DNA of 64,000 nucleotides from Flaccisagitta enflata (lineage: Eukaryota > Chaetognatha > Sagittoidea > Aphragmophora). The translations under genes and the position numbers were made by a program. Shown in pieces: positions 50,273-64,000 of the stretch. Below the pieces are notes generated by a model. It did not search any database. It was not told the origin of the DNA and worked only from the letters and a program-made list of their open reading frames with translations. The DNA is taken from positions 68,944,001-69,008,000 of the forward strand of contig OZ231127.1 of the NCBI GenBank assembly GCA_965153355.1, written 5' to 3'. Each line of letters begins with the position of its first letter. Position 1 is the first letter of the stretch.

Positions 50273-51520
50273 ATCATACTCGCTCATGCAGCAACGTACG
50301 CGGACTGGTAATTGGTCCCAAATGCATTGTGTTGTCATCGCTGCTTGAAAGTTGCTGTATATGGCTGTTTGGTCTGTATGAAAAACATTGACATTTTGAA
50401 CTTTTTTGGTCTTTGCATTTAATTTCATCAAAACTACTCCTGCCCAATGATCAATATAGTGTAAACTCATCTAGCCCTAAGTATTTGCACCAATATAGAC
50501 CCTTACTGGTCGATCTTATTTCATCAAATGGTTAAATTTTGAATTTTAGGGAAATTTCATATTTTATCATTATAACCTAATTTAAATAAAGATCTGACCC
50601 TGCTAACAAATTTCAGTTGTGAATTCATTAATAGCAAACTATTACCTTCACAATGATGTATAGATATGTTAGACTTATTTGATTTTGAAAATGGCTTATT
50701 TTACTCATGCTCCGCCTGGGAGACCACGAATCGTGCCATTATATAAATGCTATTCGCAACTCCGTACTGGTTCTCTTACATATGTTTTACTTTATTTAGC
50801 ATATAAATGCCAGACAGACACTCTGATCAACCCATCTTTTTGTACAGATTTGCGTGCATATTGTAAATAGGAAGACAAATTTTCAATTGTCAGTCATGAT
50901 GGACACATAATTAGCTAAATAAGTTACCCAAACCGTACTTGCATTCGAATCCCTTTGTTCGATAGTTATGGACGAAAAGCTCATTTGCATATTGCGGTAA
51001 ATCACGATTTTGCATATTTACGCGTAGAATTAAATCTAGAAGCAGGAATATCACTTGTGAATGTTTTGAAATTGAATTGTCAATCGACTAGTCCTAGTTT
51101 TTTTAGGCTTAAAGGTTTAATCTCGATCTTATTGAACTTTTTTTTTTTTTTTTTTAAACCTCTTTTCACCCCTCGGTTGAAAACGGCCTATGTTTATATT
51201 ATACGATTTTCGAGTCATCCGGGCCCCTGTAGGCCTTGACTTTTTTAGGCTTGAGCACCCTGGGTTTTAGTCAAAATGCAGTTTTTTTGTGTGGAACCTC
51301 TAGCCAAAAGGCTGGAGTCGTCGTATCACCTGGCAAATGGATGCTAGGGCCCCGATTAGACTATGATGGGCTATATCTATAGTCTTGATTATGATTTTCT
51401 TCCGGGCAGCAGGATTTGTACCCCAAAATCTTCCAACAGACCATCTGGTCTAACACCGAACAAAAAATTACCATAAAATGGGGTTTCAGCAATCAAAAAC
51501 AGTTTCATCGTTGGTATATG
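50273..51520. other. No gene recognised
   Basis: Unique sequence with a T-run (51139-51156). The plus frames at 50679-50870 and 50955-51239 are unsupported. Confidence 0.5.
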
Positions 51521-51521
51521 C

Positions 51522-51622
51522 TAGACGCGTGCATGTGACTGAACATTGCTCTGTCAGTCCATCCATCTGTCCGTCCATCCATGAATATCCGTCACATTAA
51601 ATTTTTTACTTTTTTGGGTATT
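51522..51622 (-). mobile_element. Family A fragment (3' part, diverged)
   Basis: GACGCGTGCATGTGACT matches the hairpin, and CAGTCCATCCATCTGTCC the tetranucleotide tract. The 5' modules are missing. Confidence 0.6.
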
Positions 51623-51692
51623 TCAAGGTTAAGTTAGGGTTAAGTTGTTTCTATAGAAAAAATTAACATTGCTAATCTCTTGGTCAATTGGT

Positions 51693-51772
51693 GGGAAGGA
51701 AGGAAGGAAGGTAGGAAAGAAGGAAGGAAGGAAGGAAGGGGGAAGGAAGGAATGGCAGGAAGGGAAGGGAAG
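51693..51772. repeat. (GGAA)n microsatellite
   Basis: GGAA/GAAG repeats with a few interruptions. Confidence 0.93.
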
Positions 51773-51940
51773 CATGTTACTATTGAACTGTGAAGCCAAT
51801 TTCATGATTTAAAAAAAAGACACGAAATGCCCTCTGTTTTAGCTTTTCTCTCATTTTTCTAATCTTTTTTCTCTTCTTTTTTGCTCTCTATTTCATTTTT
51901 CTTCTTCTTCTTTTTTTCTTCTTCTTTTTTTTTTCCTTTT

Positions 51941-52419
51941 GGGCAGCGGCCCCGAAGGGGTCGATGACCTGTGCTTTCACACATATGGGGGATTTTCTCC
52001 TCCTCCTCCTTCTTCGTACCCCCCCCCCAACCTCCAGGCTCATATCTCAGCCTCGAGGCTCATGTCCCAGCCTCGAGGCCCAAATCCCAGTCTTGAGGCC
52101 CAAATCCCAACCTTAAGGCCCAAATCCCAACCCCAACGCCTCAATCCCAGTCTCAAGGGATTTGGGCCTCAAAACTGGGATTTGGGCCTCGAGGCTGGGA
52201 CATGGGCCTCGAGGCTGAGATATGGGCCTGGAGGTTGGGGGGATGGGGGGTGCGGAGAAGGAGGAGAAGGAGGAGGAGGAGGAGAAAATTCCCCATATGT
52301 GTGAAAGCATGGGTCATCGACCCCTTCGGGGCCGCTGCCCTGCTCCCCCTCAACTTCAACCAAAACCTACATAAGCAGGGCACAGGTACCGCTGACCATC
52401 TAACGCTTTTGCGACTATT
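51941..52419 (-). mobile_element. Family M element, copy 4 (best preserved)
   Basis: On the minus strand: AATAGTCGCAAAAGCGTTAG, GGTCAGCGGTACCTGTGCCC, arm GGGCAGCGGCCCCGAAGGGG then TCGATGACC and CACATATGGGGAATTTTCTC, a short 20-bp array, and the inverted arm, then AAAAGGAAAAAAAA. The arms are near-identical over about 75 bp. Confidence 0.92.
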
Positions 52420-52563
52420 TATTTTCCCTTTTCTTTTTCTTTTCTGTTTCCTTTCCTTTTCTTTTTTTTCTGCTTCTTTTTTTTTCTTCTATCTTTTCCT
52501 TTTATCCTTTTCCTTCCGACATGTCCCCTTCCCTTCCGAGCAGCGGCGTTGCACGCTGCAACA

Positions 52564-52848
52564 TAGTCAAGAGGTCTGCGCAACTGTATAAGAGGCTTCG
52601 TCTGTCCATCGGTCTGTCCGTTGGTCTGTTGGTCCATTGGTCCGTTGGTCCATGAGCAGGAATCGATAAGCGGGAAAATGAGCGTTTATGAATACATTTT
52701 GCATATGTTTGGGTGTTTGGGAGGGATTTGGGTGCAGAGGGGGGTCGGACGCCCCTGCCCACCCGTCCGTAACGATATTGTGACTACACGTCACTTGTTT
52801 ATCACTGCCCCTGCCCACCCGCAAGCGACTTGGATAGCCGGCAAAAAT
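52564..52848 (-). mobile_element. Family A element, long form
   Basis: TGCGCAACTGTATAAGAGGC, a (TTGGTCTG/TTGGTCCA)n tract, TTTATGAATACATTTTGC, CCCCTGCCCACCCGTCCG and a second CCCCTGCCCACCCGCAAGCG module. It ends GGATAGCCGGC. Confidence 0.82.
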
Positions 52849-53079
52849 TAAGGGGAAATGCTTTCATTCTTAAAATAAGCAACCACCTTGGAAAATGACT
52901 TTGAATGAATTAAATTGACCAAGAATGACTTAAATCAACTGATCTAGATTGCCTTAAATTGACCTAAAATCACAAAAATAACTAAAATAAATAAAATGAC
53001 TCAAATGACCAAAATCTACTGATAGTAACCTAAAATGACCGAATTGACTTGAAATCAGTTAGTAGGAATAAAACAAATA

Positions 53080-53152
53080 AAAAAAGTAAAACGTGACCGA
53101 CCGACCGACCGACAAAGCGAGGTGTAAAGTCGCGTGGAAAGCGACTAAAAAA
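53080..53152 (+). mobile_element. Family A 3' fragment
   Basis: A (GACC)n tract, GACAAAGCGAGGTGTAAAGT and the hairpin AGTCGC-GTGGAAA-GCGACT with an A6 tail. The segment before it (52870-53075) is a degenerate AAATTGACC-type repeat rather than a family A 5' half. Confidence 0.8.
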
Positions 53153-53274
53153 GGTGCGTCTTTTTTAATACATACGTGAGGTAGAGATTTTTCAGACCAA
53201 GAACCTCTTTGCAAACCCACTATCACGATCAGTCGACCTTCAAAAATCTTGAAAGAGTATGGGTCCGCGACTGA

Positions 53275-53925
53275 GGTCGAACGGCGTTGTGGAACGGCGT
53301 TGTGGAACAGCGTTGTGGAACGGCGTTGTGGAACGGCGTTGTGGAACGGCGTTGTGGAACGACGTTGTGGAACGGCGTTGTGGAACGGCGTTGTCAAACG
53401 GCGTTGTCAAACGGCGTTGTCAAACGGCGTTGTCAAACGGCGTTGTCAAACGGCGTTGTCAAACGGCGTTGTCAAACGGCGTTGACAAACGGCGTTGTCA
53501 AACGGCGTTGTCAAACGGCGTTGTTAAACGGCGATGTTGAACGGCGATGTTGAACGGCGTTGTTGAACGGCGTTGTTGAACGGCGTTGTTGAACGGCGTT
53601 GTTGAACGGCGTTGTCAAACGGCGTTGTCAAACGGCGTTGTCAAACGGCGTTGTCAAACGGCGTTGTCAAACGGCGTTGTCAAACGGCGTTGTTAAACGG
53701 CGTTGTTAAACGGCGTTGTTAAACGGCGTTGTTAAACGGCGTTGTTAAACGGCGTTGTTAAACGGCGATGTTGAACGGCGATGTTGAATGGCAATGTTAA
53801 ACGGCGTTGTTAAACGGCGATGTCGTCGGCGTTGTCGAATGGTGTTGTCGAATGGTGTTGTCAAACGCCGTTGTCAAATGCCGTTGTCAAACAGTGGTCA
53901 AATGGTGTTGTCAAATAGCGGTCAA
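53275..53925. repeat. 13-bp minisatellite (CGGCGTTGTCAAA), about 48 copies
   Basis: Variant units occur in runs: CGGCGTTGTGGAA first, then TCAAA, TTAAA/GATGTTGAA, TTGAA, TCAAA again, TTAAA again and GATGTTGAA again. The recurrence of the same order suggests a higher-order duplication. All three plus frames are open by periodicity alone. Confidence 0.95.
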
Positions 53926-53934
53926 ATAGGGGTG

Positions 53935-54880
53935 GTTGAGAGGTAAGCTGCTTTGTTCATATACATAGGTTGAGCCATTTAATTTTGAGTCTACATACCA
54001 AATTTTAACCAAATCGATTGAGAATTGTTCATTTTTCACTTTTAAGGTGGTAGGCTGGTAGGCTGGTTGGGTGGTAGGCTGGTTAGCATGCTGAAATCTT
54101 TACAAATCAAATACATATGTTGAGTCCTTCCATTTAGATAAAAACATACAAAGTTTCAACCAAATCAGTTGAAAAATGCCAGAGTTATGCACATTTTTCA
54201 CTTTTAGGCTGGTAGCCTGGTTGGGTGGTAGGCTGGTTTGGCCGGTTTGCATGCTAAAACCTTCACGATTCAAATACTTATATTTAGTCCTTCTATTTAG
54301 AGACTACATAACAAGTTTCAACCAAATTGGTTAAAAAATGCAGAAGTTATGCACGTTATTGGCTGGTAGGCTGGTTGGGTGGTAGGCCGGTTTGGCCGGT
54401 TAGCATGCTAAAATCTTAACAATTCAAATACATATGTTGAGTACTTCCATTTAGAGACTTCATACCAAGTTTCAACCAAATCAGTTGAAAAATGCAGAAG
54501 TTATGCACGTTTTTCACTTTTCGGCTGGTAGGCTGGTTGGGTGGTAGGCCGGTTTGGCCGGTTAGCATGCTAAAATCTTTAGAATTCAAATACATATGTT
54601 GAGTCCTTCCATTTAGAGACTACATACCAAGTTTCAACCAAATTGGTTGAAAAATGCAGAAGTTATGCACATTTTTCACTTTAAGGCTGGTAGGCTGGTT
54701 GGGTGGTAGGCCGGTTAGGCCGGTTAGCATACCAAAATCTTTACAATTCAAATACATATGTTGAGTCCTTCCATTTAGAGACTACATACCAAGTTTCAAC
54801 CAAATCAGTTGAAAAATGCTAAAGTTATGCACATTTTTCACTTTTAGGCTGGTAGGCTGGTTGGGCCGGTTGGGTGGGTC
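53935..54880. repeat. About 160-bp satellite, five to six monomers
   Basis: GGTTGGGTGG recurs at 54065, 54219, 54373, 54535 and 54698 and, in changed form, at 54858. Each monomer carries GCATGCTAAAATCTT, AAATACATATGTTGAGTCCT, CAAGTTTCAACCAAAT and AAGTTATGCAC. It follows the 13-bp minisatellite almost without a gap. Confidence 0.93.
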
Positions 54881-55106
54881 GGATCATAACATACGCATAG
54901 GCCGCAAAGCGGCTTACCCTAGTACAACTTCCCTCCAAATATGAAGCAAATCGGTCAAGGCGTTCAAAAGTTAGCCCATTTTTAAAAGTGTGGACGACGA
55001 CGACGACGACAACGACAACGACGACGACGACGACAACGACGACACCCACCCGCCTCGAATTATAGTCCGCGTCGGAATGGTATTCCGTCGCGGACAAAAA
55101 AATATA
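54881..55106 (+). mobile_element. Interspersed repeat with internal (GAC)n
   Basis: Begins near GGATCATAACATACGCATAG, has CCGCAAAGCGGCTTACCCTA (a small hairpin), AAATCGGTCAAGGCGTTC, a (GAC)n run (54993-55042), and CCGCGTCGGAATGG with an inverted GGTATTCCGTCGCGGAC, then a run of A. SINE-like layout with a 3' hairpin and A-tail. Confidence 0.65.
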
Positions 55107-56420
55107 CATACTTGTGCGCTACAACTGACTACCTTGACCTGCTAAACGATTACCATCATCATGAAACAATTTCTCATTGTCAAATCTGGGATATTTATTG
55201 TAATTGGGTTTTTTTTAATGAACTCGCCTAAGTTAATGTCATAAAGCATATCTATGTTGAAGTGATAAATTTTTAAGTAAATAAATTTTTCGCTCAGAAA
55301 AAAAAATCGTGGTCGCCCCAATATTGCTCAGACTGCCACTCGGAAAAATTAAGGCGTCCTAACAAGAACGTGTTTCTCAAAATCAAATTAAAAACTTTTT
55401 AGCACCGGAAATTTGAGGCATGTCTTTTTAATTCATTTATTTGAAATCACAAAAACCCGTCTACATACGAAAACATCGTGAATCCCTTGAGATCCATGAT
55501 TTCGGGTGTAAACTAAACGGAGTTACTGATCTCATCAAGAAGAAGATAAAGCGAATATTTTTCTATAATAGACCAGTTTCTGCCTTTAATCAGTAGCCTG
55601 TATGGCCCTGTACAGAAACATAAGCAGATACAATTTCTGAGGGAAAGTCGCGATGGAAGAAATAAATCAGCCAAACGATTGTCATTCTGCCAAAAAAGTT
55701 CAAAGAAGTTACATCTAATCAGCAGATTACGAGGAAAGACAAGCAGGAGAGCAGTGGCTGAAACAAACAGACACAGTTCATTGAATCGATAGAAATTACT
55801 TGTCACTGACTAGAATCAATGCACTAATCAAATGAAAACGAATACCATGATAGTGAGAATCAATTGTACAAGGAAAAACCTTACATGTACAGAGAGCCAA
55901 AAAAGAAATTGAGGATTGAAGAATTCATTTAGGGAAGTAGGCACATGGTCAATTGTGATAGTAGTATCCTAATACTGATGAAGCTGAAGATTTTTACGAG
56001 AAGATTTGCCACAAAAAAAAGTAGTATGGATGATCAATTGTTAGTATGTATTATTCAAGAAAGATACAATTGATTTTTTTTCAAATCGCCCGGACCAGAT
56101 ACCACAAAACTTAGTAAGCAATGAAGTTGTATCAAACCTTAGATTGTCCCTCTGGCTGTAGTGGCTGATTGTTATCATAAACAACATCACTGTGTTTTAA
56201 AGGAAATTTATTTTTGTTATGTTAAAAACTAAACTGACATTTAAAGCTGATTAACAATGAGAAGTCCTGAAATCCACTGAGCTCACGATGACTACAATCT
56301 ATAACATTCACCAATTTATATTAGATTTGACCAATTTATACCAAATTTGACCAATTTATACCAAAACTTGCGCAAAAGCGAAATTTCAATAGTATTGAAA
56401 AATGAAAACTATGACCAACT
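55107..56420. other. No gene recognised; downstream flank of LRSAM1
   Basis: AT-rich unique sequence. A 21-bp unit (TTTGACCAATTTATACCAAA type) is repeated three times at 56308-56365. The LRSAM1 poly-A site should lie here or just above; no signal is called. The minus frame at 55806-55513 is unsupported. Confidence 0.5.
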
Positions 56421-56421
56421 G

Positions 56422-56536
56422 GCAGTCGCTTGCACTCGGGCAGGGGCAGACACTTCATGAAATAACTGTGTGAATAACGCACTGACGGACCGACCCACCC
56501 ACTGAAAAGCAAATAATAGAGTCGCACGACTTAAAT
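56422..56536 (+). mobile_element. Family A fragment in the LRSAM1 3' flank
   Basis: CAGTCGCTTGCACTCGGGCA, GGGGCAGACAC, GACGGACCGACCCACCCACT and AATAGAGTCGCACGACTTAAA. It lies 120 bp beyond the stop codon and may be inside the 3' UTR. Confidence 0.75.
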
Positions 56537-56656
56537 CTTGATTCACCAATTTATGAAGAAAAAAATTAACGTGGCTGTCTTTTCCGCGCCGAGGCCAAGC
56601 TTGACGGCAACGCAGTGTATACGCAGTGTAGACATTCTCCAATATATGTATATTAT

Positions 56657-63184
<6,528 letters not shown>

Positions 63185-64000
63185 TTTTTGACGTCTTTTT
63201 GACAGTATTTAACTGAATTTCTTGATTATTAATCTCGCGCGTTTATTGGATGTGATTCGATGTGTTTGTGCTGTTCTGTTGAGTTCGATCGGTGTTTTTT
63301 TTTTTCAATGTTTTTTTCTGTTTCTTCAGATTTCACCTTGATTTTATGGTTCATTCTTTATGATTTTATGAATTTATGAAATATTCTATTATCTTATCTT
63401 GGCTATTTCTTCGTTTCTTTTCAATTTTGATTCTATTACAGGTTCGTTATGATGTATAAATTCTCTTTGTAAACAGGCCTGGAAATGCTCGACGTATTCT
63501 GACAAACATTTTCTTCCTTTCTTCCTTTTTTAAATCATAAGGCAGATTTGTGAGGTTGAATTATCATTTATGCTTCAGATTAGCCTTGGATCACGTCATT
63601 CCTATAAAAGAATTGAGGACAAGGATTGAGGAAAGCCTCGGCACAAATTGCATATTTTGATTGTAATACTCATACAGGAAATTCCCCACAAAACGCCACT
63701 AAAGAAAACCTCATATTTCAGCTTCTTGAAATGATTATCCAATTCTTTAAAAAGTCCCAGACAGTGATTTTTGGCCGATTTTATGAATCACAAAGTAAAT
63801 GATCACAAATTCACAACCTAGGGTCCTAAGCTGTACTGTAACGAACTTTAAAGTTGGCGAGGCATGCATCTTGTTTGGAGATTACAGGGTGGTTCCACTG
63901 ATTTTGATGAAATTTCTCAACCTGTTGACCCCAAAACCTCGGGGTTGGGCTTGAATCAAAGATATTTCGAAGGGGATTCTGAGTGCATACGATAACTAAG
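63185..64000 (-). promoter_or_regulatory. Upstream flank of LRSAM1 (presumed 5' UTR and promoter)
   Basis: No other gene is visible here, so the LRSAM1 promoter and 5' UTR should lie in this stretch. The first 120 bp upstream of the ATG contain CGCGCG at 63235-63241. No TATA box or initiator is called with confidence. The rest is AT-rich unique sequence. Confidence 0.4.

Noticed and set aside
53249-53553. Three parallel open frames with Arg-Cys-Gly-Thr-Ala repeats
   Set aside because: A 13-bp unit makes each frame cycle through the same 13-residue repeat; it is a minisatellite.
53275-53925. CRISPR-like regular array
   Set aside because: There are no unique spacers; units are contiguous and the genome is eukaryotic. 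The same applies to the 20-bp arrays of family M.

Overview
The window is animal (metazoan) nuclear DNA, probably from an invertebrate. The evidence is one GT-AG spliced, multidomain gene recognisable as LRSAM1, with no operons, Shine-Dalgarno-led genes or bacterial features. The species cannot be named from sequence alone. LRSAM1 lies on the minus strand at 56657-63184. Its seven coding exons join in phase to an 802-residue protein with leucine-rich repeats, a long coiled coil, a SAM domain, a PSAP motif and a C-terminal RING finger, the architecture of the E3 ubiquitin ligase that acts on TSG101/ESCRT and in antibacterial autophagy.

The other roughly 56 kb is gene-poor and very rich in repeats. 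Dozens of microsatellites, many over 100 bp, are mostly (GA)n, (GAAA)n, (CA)n, (GAA)n and (CAA)n. Almost every long open frame outside LRSAM1 is a translation of one of these (Ser-Leu, Arg-Glu, Lys-Glu-Arg, Thr or Val runs). The only other coding candidates are a 179-codon single-exon ORF at 43271-43810 and three orphan exon-like segments (24173-24345 minus, 41312-41523 plus, 45089-45171 plus).

Mobile DNA is abundant. Family A ('AGTCGCG element') has about 18 copies or fragments of 145-280 bp. It starts with ACAAGGCCGGATACACGGC, carries an expandable GACC/GACG tetranucleotide tract, and ends in a small terminal hairpin followed by an A-tail. Family M ('minisatellite-carrying element') has four full copies and one fragment. 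It starts with AATAGTCGCAAAAGCG, holds a 20-bp tandem array between inverted copies of GGGCAGCGGCCCCGAAGGGG, and ends in an A-rich tail on one side only. TIR elements with TA or 8-bp target duplications lie at 8289, 21083, 28121, 29331 (with a hAT-like element nested at 29706), 35678, 42207 and 49652. A decayed TIR element at 4368-5868 hosts two family A copies and one family M copy.

Layout: 0-17 kb, microsatellites, foldback and family A/M copies. 17-27 kb, a diverged element, more family A, minisatellites, (CAA)n and a CpG-rich island. 27-31 kb, a cluster of nested and abutting DNA transposons. 31-41 kb, microsatellites, a TIR element inside an ATTC repeat, and a long (TTC)n tract. 41-46 kb, the orphan coding candidates and tandem structured repeats. 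46-55 kb, (GAA)n, TIR elements, family A/M copies, a 13-bp minisatellite and a roughly 160-bp satellite. 55-64 kb, LRSAM1, each of whose introns contains at least one simple repeat.
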